Origin: an uncultured Spirochaetales bacterium
GTDB taxonomy: Bacteria > Spirochaetota > Spirochaetia > Sphaerochaetales > Sphaerochaetaceae
NCBI GenBank assembly: GCA_949295505.1
Contig: CASFLH010000017.1
Location: 1-61,792, forward strand
Reading direction: 5' to 3'
DNA: 61,792 bases
Of this stretch, positions 32,001-41,437 are shown piece after piece; position 1 is the first letter of the stretch, and the number at the start of each line of letters is the position of its first letter. Made by a program: the position numbers and the translations under genes. A model generated the notes under the pieces. The model did not search any database. It saw only the letters and a program-made list of their open reading frames with translations, and was not told the DNA's origin.

Positions 32001-32432
32001 ATGCAGAGAGCAGTCAGGCTTACACTGATATCGCCAATGTATTACTATCCGGTATCGCACACGCTTGAAAGCGCCTTGAAAAAGGCATTCAAGGAAGATA
32101 CCGGATATGATACCGTCATCTGCTATAGCTATCACCTGAAAGATGAGCGCATAGAAATATCGCCGCTCATCTCGGGTGAAAGGAAAGGCTACACTCCCGA
32201 AGAAAAAGCGCAGATAGAAAACGGCATAGCTCTGGAACGGAAGGATGGGGAGGATGTGGATATCCCCGCAGGATCTTATTTGTTTGAGCAGCTTCCGTTC
32301 ATCCCAGAAGAAAAAGATCTGCCACGCATCATCCTGCCCTATCTCACAAAGGACAAGGGGCTATTCTACGCGAGAATATACAAAGAGAACACTCTTGAGT
32401 GCGTGATGCAGCTTCTATTTCCTGCAATATGA
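32001..32432 (+). CDS. Conserved hypothetical protein
   Basis: A 143-residue protein I do not recognise. It starts at ATG 32001, 4 bp after the pepD stop and so coupled to it. The sequence is mixed alpha/beta and soluble, with an acidic, proline-containing middle (FEQLPFIPEEKDLPRIILPYL). No cysteine-rich or membrane motif is seen. The open frame extends back into pepD, but that part is out of register with a real gene. Confidence 0.6.
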   Translation: MQRAVRLTLISPMYYYPVSHTLESALKKAFKEDTGYDTVICYSYHLKDERIEISPLISGERKGYTPEEKAQIENGIALERKDGEDVDIPAGSYLFEQLPFIPEEKDLPRIILPYLTKDKGLFYARIYKENTLECVMQLLFPAI

Positions 32433-32468
32433 ATCCAGGTGCAGTTTTCCTGCAAATGCTTTTGTGGT

Positions 32469-32474
32469 TATACT
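32469..32474 (+). promoter_or_regulatory. -10 of leaderless TraB-family gene
   Basis: TATACT ends 6 nt before ATG 32481. TTTTCC lies 18 bp upstream. Confidence 0.5.
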
Positions 32475-32480
32475 CAATCT

Positions 32481-33671
32481 ATGCAGATTGAGAAATTAAG
32501 CGACACATACCATCACATAACATTTGCTGATGGCAGCGAGGTTTTCCTGATCGGAACAGCCCATGTCTCGCAGAACAGTGTTGAGGAAGTCGCAGAAACA
32601 ATAGACAGGGAACAGCCAGACAGGATCTGCGTCGAGCTTGATGCCTCCAGGCTTTCCAGCAAGACAAAAAAGCAGACCTGGGAAGACACGGACATCAGAA
32701 AAGTCTTCCGCGAAGGAAAGGGATTCCTTCTGCTCGCAAACACGGCACTGGCTTCTTTCCAGAAGAAACTTGGAGCGCAGACAGGCACGGCCCCGGGCGA
32801 AGAGCTTCTCGGTGCAGTGAAGCTTGCAAATGTAAGGAATATACCTCTGTCGCTGTGTGACAGGGATATCCAGACCACATTCAGAAGAGCATGGGCAAAA
32901 TCCTCTCTCTGGAACAAATGCAAATTGCTCAGCACCCTCATATCCGCAGCTTTCTCGAATGAGGAGATATCAAAGGAAGAGCTTGAGGATCTGAAGAATC
33001 AGGAAACGCTCGAGGGCATGCTCAATGAAGTCGCAAAGGAACTTCCATCAATCAAGGAGGTCCTGATTGATGAGAGGGATATATATCTCGCAACAAAGAT
33101 CTATACTGCTCCGGGCCAGAAAAAAGTCGCGGTCATTGGAGCAGGGCATACAAAAGGTGTATTGTCTGCTTTCGAGAAGCTTGAAAGCAACAGTGCCATA
33201 AAAACAACAGAAGAGCTGGAAATCGTGCCGAAAAGCAAAGGCTGGGGGAAAGCCGCAGGATACATAATCCCGACGCTTATCGTTGTTCTCCTTGTCATCG
33301 GAGTTGCAATGAACGGCTGGGATCAGGGTCTGAAGACCTTCCTTTACTGGGTTCTTGTCAATGCAGGTGGTACGCTGATAGCAACAGCAATCTCAGCCGC
33401 GCATCCGCTCAACATACTCTGCTGTGCTGTGACCGCACCATTCTTTGCACTGAACCCGGTTCTTGGTGTCGGCATGCTGGGAGGCATCCTGGAAGCAACA
33501 TTCAGGAAACCGAAAGTAAGGGATTTCGAGATGCTTAACGATGATGCGATGAAGCTGTCCGGGTGGTACAGGAATCGTATCCTTCACTGCCTTCTGGTTT
33601 TCTTCCTGAGCTCTATCGGAAGCATGCTAGGTACATTCGTAGCCTTCCCTCTCCTGATATCAAGGATTTAG
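32481..33671 (+). CDS. TraB/PrgY-family membrane protein
   Basis: A 396-residue protein of the TraB/PrgY family, named after enterococcal pheromone-shutdown proteins. The N-terminal domain has FLIGTAHVSQNSVEEV and DRICVELDASRL, a GTxHxS plus E/D set suggestive of a metalloprotease-like active site, and VAVIGAGHTKGV. The C-terminal third holds three or four membrane helices (IIPTLIVVLLVIGVAM onward). The role in spirochaetes is unknown. The start is ATG 32481, beside a -10 element; the frame upstream is probably untranslated. Confidence 0.88.
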   Translation: MQIEKLSDTYHHITFADGSEVFLIGTAHVSQNSVEEVAETIDREQPDRICVELDASRLSSKTKKQTWEDTDIRKVFREGKGFLLLANTALASFQKKLGAQTGTAPGEELLGAVKLANVRNIPLSLCDRDIQTTFRRAWAKSSLWNKCKLLSTLISAAFSNEEISKEELEDLKNQETLEGMLNEVAKELPSIKEVLIDERDIYLATKIYTAPGQKKVAVIGAGHTKGVLSAFEKLESNSAIKTTEELEIVPKSKGWGKAAGYIIPTLIVVLLVIGVAMNGWDQGLKTFLYWVLVNAGGTLIATAISAAHPLNILCCAVTAPFFALNPVLGVGMLGGILEATFRKPKVRDFEMLNDDAMKLSGWYRNRILHCLLVFFLSSIGSMLGTFVAFPLLISRI

Positions 33672-33691
33672 CAATCGAAACTTACAAACTA

Positions 33692-35053
33692 TTAATTCCT
33701 TGTACTGAAAGCCGCTATCAATGCGGCTTTTATATTGCTCACCTTTTTTACGCTAATTTGTAATCCGCGCTTATTTTCTGCCGTAAGCACCTCCGAGAAC
33801 CCCATATCGGAAAGATTCTTCAGACGTCTATCCGCAAATGATACTGGACGGACTTCACCGGCAAGTGACAGTTCCCCGAAAGCAGCAACAGATGCTTTGA
33901 GAGGCATATCTTCCTTCGAACTGTACAAAGCCAGAGCAAGGGCAAGCTCAATGGACACTTCTGAAAGCTTCATTCCCCCTGCAACATTCACATAAATATC
34001 CTGATCGGAGAGATTGAGACCTGCGTGTTTCTGGAGAATAGCAGCAACCCGGCTTACCCTGGCGTTATCTATCCTGTCAGAATAGATGCGCTGATATCCT
34101 GAGCGGGCAGGTACGACAAGAGCCTGGATTTCAACAGAGAATGTCCGGCTTCCCTCCACGACAGATGTAAACGCGATACCAGATGGCAGGGCATTTCCAT
34201 TCCTTGATGAGAGAAAAAGCGAAGACGGATCTTTAACCACGTGAAGGCCCTTGGCATCCATGGTGAAAAGCCCTATCTCATCTACTGATCCGAATCTGTT
34301 CTTACCCGCCCGGAGAAGTCTCATTCCTGTCTCTGCGCTTTCGAAGTAGAGAACGGTATCAACCATATGCTCTACTATCTTCGGGCCGGCTATAAGACCA
34401 TCCTTTGTCACATGTCCGATAAAGAAGATAGCAGCACCGATTTTCTTCGCAAGCTGGGAAAGTTCCATGCAGCAGACTTTAATCTGATTCGGAGAGCCCG
34501 CTGCAGACGCAACAGAAGCGCTGTAGAGCGTTTGCAGCGAGTCTATGACGATATATCCCGGAGAGACTCTCTCAATTGTTTCTGAGAGCGCCTCAAGCCT
34601 TGTATCGCAGAATACTGAGATGGATTCACTTCTCAATCCAAGACGCTCTGCTCTCATCCGCACCTGAGAAGGAGATTCTTCCCCTGACACGTAAAGCACC
34701 GGAGATGACGAGGAGAGGGCACTGAGCATCTGAATCATAATCGTGCTCTTTCCAATTCCAGGCTCACCTCCCACAAGAACGGAAGAGGGGCGCATCACCC
34801 CTCCACCAAGGACCCTGTCAAGCTCTTCAATTGATGAAGAAACTCTCATTGATGTTTCATAGGGGATATCGGAAAGCCTCTGCACGGAGCTATCGATGAC
34901 TGGCTGGGAATCGCCGTTCCTGCCTTTCTGGGCAGGAATGGTTTTCTCTTCATCAAAGCTGTTCCAGCTGCCGCATTCAGGGCATCTGCCATTCCACTTA
35001 TTCTCAATATGCCCGCACTCACGGCATACATATCGTACAGAACTTTCCTTCAT
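33692..35053 (-). CDS. radA: DNA repair protein RadA/Sms
   Basis: A 453-residue RecA-like branch-migration helicase. It has the N-terminal zinc finger CRECGHIENKWNGRCPEC, Walker A GEPGIGKST, the RadA-specific KNRFGSVDEIGLF, and the Lon-like C-terminal domain (VNVAGGMKLSEVSIELALALAL). It processes recombination intermediates. ATG 35053 is preferred over the TTG two codons upstream. There is no clear ribosome binding site, and it starts 6 nt after the CFBP stop, so translation is coupled. Confidence 0.95.
   Translation of the reverse strand: MKESSVRYVCRECGHIENKWNGRCPECGSWNSFDEEKTIPAQKGRNGDSQPVIDSSVQRLSDIPYETSMRVSSSIEELDRVLGGGVMRPSSVLVGGEPGIGKSTIMIQMLSALSSSSPVLYVSGEESPSQVRMRAERLGLRSESISVFCDTRLEALSETIERVSPGYIVIDSLQTLYSASVASAAGSPNQIKVCCMELSQLAKKIGAAIFFIGHVTKDGLIAGPKIVEHMVDTVLYFESAETGMRLLRAGKNRFGSVDEIGLFTMDAKGLHVVKDPSSLFLSSRNGNALPSGIAFTSVVEGSRTFSVEIQALVVPARSGYQRIYSDRIDNARVSRVAAILQKHAGLNLSDQDIYVNVAGGMKLSEVSIELALALALYSSKEDMPLKASVAAFGELSLAGEVRPVSFADRRLKNLSDMGFSEVLTAENKRGLQISVKKVSNIKAALIAAFSTRN
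33708..33736 (+). terminator. Terminator of the TraB-family gene, inside the 3' end of radA
   Basis: AAAGCCGC (33708-33715) and GCGGCTTT (33723-33730) form a perfect 8-bp stem with a 7-nt loop, then TATATT. The hairpin lies within the final radA codons on the opposite strand. Confidence 0.6.
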
Positions 35054-35059
35054 AAACAA

Positions 35060-36010
35060 TCAGAAATCAAGAAGTTCCACATCAAAGATAAGGTATGAAT
35101 CCGGAGGGATGACTCCTGGATATCCATATTCCCCGTATCCAAGCTCAGGAGGGATAATCAGCGTTCTCTTCTCTCCCTTCTTCATTGTCTGGAGAGCTTC
35201 ATTCCATCCTTCAATCACCTGCCCCACGCGGAATGTCGCGGGTTCATGACGGATAAGTGAAGAATCAAATATCTTTCCATTCAGAAGAGAGCCCTGATAA
35301 TGAACAGTTACTGCCTGCCCATACTGAGGAGATTCCGAACCTGATCCTTCCTTCTGTATGATATACCTCAACCCGGTATTGGTTTTCTCTGCATTTGGAT
35401 ACCTGTTATCGAGCTCTGTTTCGATTTTTTTCCGTGCTTCTGCCAGTTCTGCAGCGTGTTTCGAAGCTGCCTCATCACAAAGCTGGGCAAAATGATCGCC
35501 AGAAACATCGAATCCTTCTGCAGTCGCACCCTTACGAATGATTTTGATACTCCGGATCTTATCATTCTGCTTTATCTTATTGACAACATCCTGTCCCTCA
35601 ATAACATGACCGAATACTGTATGCTTACCATCAAGCCATGGTGTTGCAACATGGGTGATGAAGAACTGGCTTCCATTAGTCCCCGGACCAGCATTTGCCA
35701 TGGAAAGAATACCTGGTCCCTCATGTTTAAGCTCAGGATGAAATTCATCAGGAAAACGATACCCCGGACCGCCTGTACCATCACCCTTAGGACATCCTCC
35801 TTGGATCATGAAATCATTAATGACCCTATGAAATTTCAGTCCATCATAGAAAGGTACACCAGGATTATCCATATTGAGTGAACCTTCAGCCAGTCCGACA
35901 AAATTGCAGACTGTCATTGGGCACTTTTCATATTCAAGTTCAAGGAGTATATCTCCCTTATCAGTATCAATAACGGCATACATGCCGTCTTTAAGATTAT
36001 TCAAATCCAT
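35060..36010 (-). CDS. Dual-family immunophilin: cyclophilin-FKBP fusion peptidyl-prolyl isomerase
   Basis: A 316-residue fusion. Residues about 10-165 are cyclophilin ([31 protein letters not shown]). After a helical linker, residues about 210-316 are an FKBP domain ([47 protein letters not shown]). This CFBP architecture is known in Treponema denticola. No signal peptide, so it is a cytosolic foldase. Start ATG 36010 with GAGGA; the GTG four codons upstream overlaps that site. It sits between parB and radA in one operon. Confidence 0.93.
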   Translation of the reverse strand: MDLNNLKDGMYAVIDTDKGDILLELEYEKCPMTVCNFVGLAEGSLNMDNPGVPFYDGLKFHRVINDFMIQGGCPKGDGTGGPGYRFPDEFHPELKHEGPGILSMANAGPGTNGSQFFITHVATPWLDGKHTVFGHVIEGQDVVNKIKQNDKIRSIKIIRKGATAEGFDVSGDHFAQLCDEAASKHAAELAEARKKIETELDNRYPNAEKTNTGLRYIIQKEGSGSESPQYGQAVTVHYQGSLLNGKIFDSSLIRHEPATFRVGQVIEGWNEALQTMKKGEKRTLIIPPELGYGEYGYPGVIPPDSYLIFDVELLDF

Positions 36011-36022
36011 TTTATTCCTCAC

Positions 36023-37039
36023 TTATTCTGTAAACAGCTCTTCACCGCCTGTAATAAGGCCATAAATCCTTTCAAGGTCCTGCTGGGAGCGGAACCGAAT
36101 CGTCAGTTTTCCCTTTGTAAGCGTTCCTTTGATATCACAGCGGGCACCAAAGGCAGAAACAAACTTCTCAACCACTTCCGAAACTTCAGGATCCTCATCT
36201 TTTGATCCCTTCTTCTGGATGAATTTATGACCTTTGTTATATTCATCAGCAAGTTTCTCTGCATCACGGACGGAAAGATCACCGTTGACAATCTTATCTC
36301 TAAGAAGAATCTGATCAGATGGATTGACTAACGAAAGAATCGCCCGCGCATGTCCTGCTGTTATATTTCCGGAAATGATATCATCCTTGATTTCATCATT
36401 AAGCCCAAGAAGACGGATTGAATTAGCTATCGTAGAACGAGACTTTCCGACTTTCTCGGAAACTTCTTCCTGAGTCATGCCAGAGCGTTGCATCAAATAC
36501 TGATAAGCAGTAGCTTCTTCAATAGGATTGAGATTCTCCCTCTGGATATTCTCAATGAGGGACATCTGGATTCTTTCAAGCTCAGTAAGCTGTCTGACTA
36601 TGACAGGTATTTTCTTCAATCCTGCTTCCTGAGCCGCTTTGAACCTTCTCTCACCAGCGATAATCGAATATTTACCTGGTACAATCTCTTCAACAAGCAA
36701 AGGCTGTATAATGCCCTGAGACTTAATTGATTCAGCAAGCTCAGAAATCGAATCCGGATTAAAGGACTTTCTAGGCTGATTCGGATTAGGAGAAACTGAT
36801 GTTATAGGGACATTGATTGCCTTCAGTGCATCAGGATCTTCTTTCTTATCTGCCACAGGAATACTCATTGAAGTTTTCGCAACTTTCTTCACAGGCTTTT
36901 CTTCTATTATGTTGTTATCAGCCTTTTTCTCACCCGTTGTTTTATTGATTATGCTATCGACCTGCTCATCAAGGCTGAAATCACTGCCAAACAGAGAACT
37001 TATACCACGCCCAAGTCCATGCTTCTTATTACTCGACAC
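36023..37039 (-). CDS. parB: Chromosome partitioning protein ParB
   Basis: A 338-residue ParB/Spo0J CTPase-type DNA-binding protein. The ParB N-domain has VSPNPNQPRKSF and IIAGERRFKAAQEAG (GxRRxxA). The helix-turn-helix is EEVSEKVGKSRSTIANSIRLL, followed by a dimerisation domain. Two parS sites lie at 38290 and 38384. The start overlaps parA by 11 nt, as in most parAB operons. Confidence 0.95.
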   Translation of the reverse strand: MSSNKKHGLGRGISSLFGSDFSLDEQVDSIINKTTGEKKADNNIIEEKPVKKVAKTSMSIPVADKKEDPDALKAINVPITSVSPNPNQPRKSFNPDSISELAESIKSQGIIQPLLVEEIVPGKYSIIAGERRFKAAQEAGLKKIPVIVRQLTELERIQMSLIENIQRENLNPIEEATAYQYLMQRSGMTQEEVSEKVGKSRSTIANSIRLLGLNDEIKDDIISGNITAGHARAILSLVNPSDQILLRDKIVNGDLSVRDAEKLADEYNKGHKFIQKKGSKDEDPEVSEVVEKFVSAFGARCDIKGTLTKGKLTIRFRSQQDLERIYGLITGGEELFTE

Positions 37040-37790
37040 GGCCTACAACCTCCTTTGCAAGCTCTGCAAATGCCTTTGCACCTGCATTTGACTTATCATA
37101 ATAATTAATCGGAAGACCATGAGATGGAGCTTCAGATATTCTTACGGATCTGGGTATGATAGTTTTGAACACAAGATCCGGGAAAAACTCGGAAATATCC
37201 TCAACAACCTGCTGATTGAGTAATGTTCTCTTCGAATACATCGTGAAAAGAATTCCAAGAACCTTTAGTTTTGTATTCAATGATTTCCTCACATTACCAA
37301 TTGTCCTCATTATCAGATTAAGACCTTCCATCGCAAGGTACTCGCACTGAAGCGGAATAAGAACATAATCAGCCCATGCAAGCGCATTCATGGTCTCAAG
37401 ACCAAGAGAAGGAGGACAATCCAAGAGAATGAAATCATAATCTGACTCAAGAGACTCTAAAACTGTTTTCAGATAATACTCCCGGTTATTCTCATTAACC
37501 AGCTCAATTGAAAGGCTAGCAACATCAAGAGAACCAGGAATCAGATAAAGATTCTTGAAAATGGTGCTCTGGACAGCCGAGGCAGCAGGAATTTCACCAA
37601 CCACAACCTGATATATATTCGCCTTCCTAAGATCACCAGACACAGCACCAGTGAGATTACACTGAGCATCAAAGTCTATCAAAAGGACTTTATAATTCAG
37701 GTCCGCAAGAGCAGAACCAAGATTCACAGCAGCTGTTGTTTTTCCGACTCCGCCTTTCTGATTATAGAAAATTACCTTTTTAGCTTTCAT
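37029..37790 (-). CDS. parA: Chromosome partitioning ATPase ParA
   Basis: A 253-residue deviant Walker ATPase (Soj type) with NQKGGVGKTTAAVNLGSAL, LIDFDAQCNLT (Walker A') and ILLDCPPSLG. It drives origin segregation with ParB. No strong ribosome binding site is present before ATG 37790, and a TATCGT 6 nt upstream is a weak leaderless candidate. It diverges from nfu. Confidence 0.95.
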   Translation of the reverse strand: MKAKKVIFYNQKGGVGKTTAAVNLGSALADLNYKVLLIDFDAQCNLTGAVSGDLRKANIYQVVVGEIPAASAVQSTIFKNLYLIPGSLDVASLSIELVNENNREYYLKTVLESLESDYDFILLDCPPSLGLETMNALAWADYVLIPLQCEYLAMEGLNLIMRTIGNVRKSLNTKLKVLGILFTMYSKRTLLNQQVVEDISEFFPDLVFKTIIPRSVRISEAPSHGLPINYYDKSNAGAKAFAELAKEVVGRVE

Positions 37791-37911
37791 GCTTCAACGA
37801 TACACTTATATACAGGTCTTGTCATTATCAAGAATTAGCAAAATGTGAAATTATTTCTCCTTGACCTCGGCACAACGTAACTGTATCTTTATTCAAGAAA
37901 GGAGATAACGC

Positions 37912-38175
37912 ATGAGCGAAAATACCGATCTTGAAAAATCAATAATAGATGCAATTAACGCAATTCGCCCCGCATTACAGAACGATGGAGGCGATATCGA
38001 GTTTGTCAGCTATGACAGCGAAGCAAAAAACGTACATGTAAAACTTGTTGGAGCCTGCGCTGGATGCCCAATGAGCCAGCTAACACTAACAAATGGGGTT
38101 CAGAGATATATACGCGAATCCGTGGATAGCGAAATTACAGTAATTAATGACGATCAGAGTTCATCCTACTTCTGA
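37912..38175 (+). CDS. NifU-like Fe-S scaffold protein (Nfu domain)
   Basis: An 87-residue single Nfu domain with the CxxC motif GACAGCPMSQLTL that binds a 4Fe-4S cluster for delivery to target enzymes. No A-type or N-terminal domain is attached. AAAGGAGA precedes ATG 37912. Confidence 0.92.
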   Translation: MSENTDLEKSIIDAINAIRPALQNDGGDIEFVSYDSEAKNVHVKLVGACAGCPMSQLTLTNGVQRYIRESVDSEITVINDDQSSSYF

Positions 38176-38189
38176 TAAACACGAACTAC

Positions 38190-38220
38190 GGGCGGCAATA
38201 AAAAAGCCGCCCATTTTTTT
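38190..38220 (+). terminator. Terminator of the nfu gene
   Basis: GGGCGGC (38190-38196) and GCCGCCC (38206-38212) form a perfect stem followed by ATTTTTTT. Confidence 0.9.
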
Positions 38221-38289
38221 CGCCCTTCCAACAATTCTTAAATTAAGCGAACCTCCCCACAACAAGCAAAAACAATGGAAATTAATCGA

Positions 38290-38305
38290 TGTTTCACGTG
38301 AAACG
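38290..38305. promoter_or_regulatory. parS centromere site 1
   Basis: TGTTTCACGTGAAACG matches the bacterial parS consensus TGTTTCACGTGAAACA at 15 of 16 bases; only the last differs. ParB from this window should bind it. Confidence 0.92.
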
Positions 38306-38383
38306 TTAAATTCCAGGATTAGGATATATCAAAAAGGCACCATTATTTCGTAAATTCGAATTGTTGTTTCTTGGTGTGGCCGT

Positions 38384-38399
38384 TGTTTCACGTGAAACA
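38384..38399. promoter_or_regulatory. parS centromere site 2
   Basis: A perfect 16-bp match to the parS consensus, 94 bp from site 1, in the same noncoding region. Confidence 0.95.
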
Positions 38400-38847
38400 T
38401 AGCATTAATCGAACTATTAACACTGCATTATGCATTACAAGTGGAAAGTATTCTAATGTGATTTTGCATTACTTTCGCTTATTTTCTTTCTATGAAATAT
38501 CCACAAAAGCTGGTTTATAGCTATTATCCGAATAGACCGATATCACGCATATTTGGGAGTTTATGTTTTGTTCCCCTTCTTGGAGGCAAAACCCTCAAAT
38601 AAAAGCGCCAAATGCGGTTTTTATGATACTTTTTTCTATATATAGAAACAAATCAGAGTAGGGATTTTTATATATTTTCCCTATTTAATAGGGTGAGTTT
38701 TTAACGATTTTGCTGTTGATTTTAACATAATCACATTGCTTCTTTTCTGTTAAACCGAGCAATCTATCGATATTATCTAAGAAATACATCTTTCGACACT
38801 ATTTATGAAATGAGTGAATTATATGTTTTGCATTATGAGAATTCTTC
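38400..38847. other. AT-rich noncoding region between parS and gyrA
   Basis: About 450 bp with no plausible reading frame on either strand and no recognisable structural RNA. It contains T-rich tracts, short repeats such as TATATA, and one isolated near-DnaA-box (ATATCCACA). With the parS pair it makes the largest gene-free stretch in the window. Confidence 0.6.
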
Positions 38848-38880
38848 AAAAAAATAGTGCTTGCCGAGTAGCAAGCACTA
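38848..38880 (-). terminator. Terminator of the gyrB-gyrA transcript
   Basis: On the minus strand, TAGTGCTTGC and GCAAGCACTA form a perfect 10-bp stem around a 6-nt loop, followed by a run of seven T. Confidence 0.92.
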
Positions 38881-38900
38881 ATTCCTTTTACTATAAACAA

Positions 38901-41429
38901 TTATTCTTTATTTTCCGTGGATTCATCCTTTATTTCTGCAGTTTCCGTTTCATTAGGAACCTCTGGCGTCTGGATTTCCTCTTCGGATTCTTCAGCTTCC
39001 TGGTATCCTGTTACAGCGATTGCATTGACAGAATCATCTCTCTTCTTGAATGAAGCCACTCTGACACCCATGGCAGCTCTGCCCTGGATTGAAATGTCCT
39101 TTGCATGAACTCTGATTGTCTGCCCTTTGAGTGTCACGAACACGACATCGTCATCATCACTTACGGAAACAGCACCGACTAGGCCAGATTCTTCAACCGT
39201 ATAGATCTTCTGACCCATTGTTCCTCTGCCATGAGGCATGAACTGGTCGAATCTTACCTGTTTGCCCTTTCCATTCTCCGTGACCATCAGAATGCGCTTT
39301 GAATCATCCACTGCAACGACACCAACAACTTCATCCTCACCAAGCAGCCTGATTCCTCTTACTCCGTGGGTTGCTCTTCCCATGGTTCTTACATCATCTG
39401 CATGGATTCTGAGTCCCTTGCCGTTTCTGGTTATGATCATCGCGTCTTCACCATCTCTGATGAAGATGGATTCCACAAGCTCATCTCCTTCATCAAGGAT
39501 AATTGCCTTCACACCTCTGGCCTTCGCATTTATGAAATCATTCAGCCTTACTTTCTTGGCGACTCCGAAACGTGTCACCATAAGAAGGTATGTATCATCC
39601 TGGAAAGACGGGAACGTGACAATGGAAGTAACCTTCTCATTATTCTCAATCTGAAGGAAATTCTTTATGTTAGATCCCTTCGTGGCCTTAGCTCCCTCAG
39701 GAATCTCAAATGCCTTGCTGTAATAAGCCTTGCCGAAGTTCGTCACGAACATGATTATGTCATGAGAAGAGCATACGAAGAGATGATCTACATAATCACC
39801 ATCAACAAGCTTTGCTCCTATCGTTCCTTTTCCGCCTCTTCCCTGAGCCTTATATTCAGTTGTGCTGAGGCGCTTTGCGAAACCTTTCTTCGAAATGCTG
39901 ATTACAACATCTTCTTTCTTGATAAAATCCTCAGGAGAAGCATCATTGAGCTCCTGTTCGATAATCTCTGTCCGGCGTCTGTCTCCATAAGATGCGCCAA
40001 TGGCCCTGATCTCATCCTTCACTACACCGAGAATCTTGTTTCTGTCAGAAAGAAGATCCTTATAATAAGCAATCTTCGCTTCCAGATCAGCGAGTTCATC
40101 AAGTATCTTCTCTGTCTCAAGGTGGGAAAGCCTTCCGAGTTTCATATCAATGATGGCATCAGCCTGGATCTTATCAAGACCAAACGCCTTCTGGAGTTCA
40201 AGTGAAGCTACGTTGTTATCCTCGCTCTCCTTGATAATCCTGATCACTTCATCGATATTCTCAAGCCCTATCTTCAGACCAAGAAGTATGTGTGCTCTTT
40301 CCTCTGCTTTTCTAAGATCGTATCTTGTACGTCTTTCGATTACCTCCTCACGATGGTCAACATAAATCTGAACCATATCCTTCAGGGTCATCAGCTTAGG
40401 TCGTCCCTGATAGATTGCGAGGTTATAAGCGTTGAAATTGCTCTGAAGGGCAGTGCGGCTGAAAAGCATGTTGAGAACGATTTTCGGCACAGCTCCCTGC
40501 TTCAATTCCACTACAACCCTGATACCATCACGACCGGATTCATCACGGACAGATGCAATATTGGGGATTATCCCATCTTTTCTCAGATCATCGATTTTCT
40601 TGACGAGCTCTGCCTTGTTAACCTGATAAGGAAGCTCTGTGAAGATAATCGCATCATGCCCTCTGTCATTCTCTTCGATCTCATAGCGTGAACGGATGAC
40701 TATCTTGCCTTTGCCTGTAGTATAGGCATCCATGATTCCACGTTTACCGCATATGACTCCATAAGAAGGAAAATCCGGTCCTTTTATGTAGTTCATAAGC
40801 TCAGGTATCGTGATATCAGGATTGTCTATATAAGCACATATGCCATCCACAACCTCAAGAAGGTTATGCGGGGCAAGGTTTGTTGCCATTCCAACGGCAA
40901 TTCCAGATGATCCATTAGTCAGAAGAAACGGGAAGGCTGCAGGAAGAACTGAAGGCTCATCAGTTGATCCATCATAGTTAGGAGTGAAATCAACAGTATC
41001 CTTCTGTATGTCAGTGAGCATTTCCTCACCGATCCTGCTCATCCTTGCTTCCGTGTATCTCATGGCTGCTGGTGGGTCACCATCAATTGAGCCGAAATTG
41101 CCCTGCGGAGATACAACTGGATAACGCAGCGAGAAGTCCTGCCCAAGCCTGACAAGTGCATCATAAACAGATGCATCTCCATGCGGATGGTACTTACCGA
41201 GAACATCACCTACGATACGAGCGCATTTCTTGTTAGGGGAGTTATACCTGATTCCAAGCTCCCACATATCATAGAGTATTCTTCTATGAACTGGTTTAAG
41301 GCCGTCCCTTGCATCAGGAAGAGCACGGCTGATGATGACAGACATAGCGTAATTGATATAGCTAGTCTTCATCTCCTCTGAGATATCCGCCTGCACGATA
41401 CGCGGATTGAGTTCCTGATTATCTTCCAT
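38901..41429 (-). CDS. gyrA: DNA gyrase subunit A
   Basis: An 842-residue type II topoisomerase breakage-reunion subunit. The catalytic Tyr lies in [11 protein letters not shown] (near residue 124), and the quinolone-resistance region [17 protein letters not shown] is intact. The C-terminal beta-pinwheel has the gyrase GyrA-box-type [12 protein letters not shown]. The last 35 residues are very acidic ([11 protein letters not shown]). It lies 8 bp after gyrB. Confidence 0.98.
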   Translation of the reverse strand: MEDNQELNPRIVQADISEEMKTSYINYAMSVIISRALPDARDGLKPVHRRILYDMWELGIRYNSPNKKCARIVGDVLGKYHPHGDASVYDALVRLGQDFSLRYPVVSPQGNFGSIDGDPPAAMRYTEARMSRIGEEMLTDIQKDTVDFTPNYDGSTDEPSVLPAAFPFLLTNGSSGIAVGMATNLAPHNLLEVVDGICAYIDNPDITIPELMNYIKGPDFPSYGVICGKRGIMDAYTTGKGKIVIRSRYEIEENDRGHDAIIFTELPYQVNKAELVKKIDDLRKDGIIPNIASVRDESGRDGIRVVVELKQGAVPKIVLNMLFSRTALQSNFNAYNLAIYQGRPKLMTLKDMVQIYVDHREEVIERRTRYDLRKAEERAHILLGLKIGLENIDEVIRIIKESEDNNVASLELQKAFGLDKIQADAIIDMKLGRLSHLETEKILDELADLEAKIAYYKDLLSDRNKILGVVKDEIRAIGASYGDRRRTEIIEQELNDASPEDFIKKEDVVISISKKGFAKRLSTTEYKAQGRGGKGTIGAKLVDGDYVDHLFVCSSHDIIMFVTNFGKAYYSKAFEIPEGAKATKGSNIKNFLQIENNEKVTSIVTFPSFQDDTYLLMVTRFGVAKKVRLNDFINAKARGVKAIILDEGDELVESIFIRDGEDAMIITRNGKGLRIHADDVRTMGRATHGVRGIRLLGEDEVVGVVAVDDSKRILMVTENGKGKQVRFDQFMPHGRGTMGQKIYTVEESGLVGAVSVSDDDDVVFVTLKGQTIRVHAKDISIQGRAAMGVRVASFKKRDDSVNAIAVTGYQEAEESEEEIQTPEVPNETETAEIKDESTENKE

Positions 41430-41437
41430 ACTGCACC

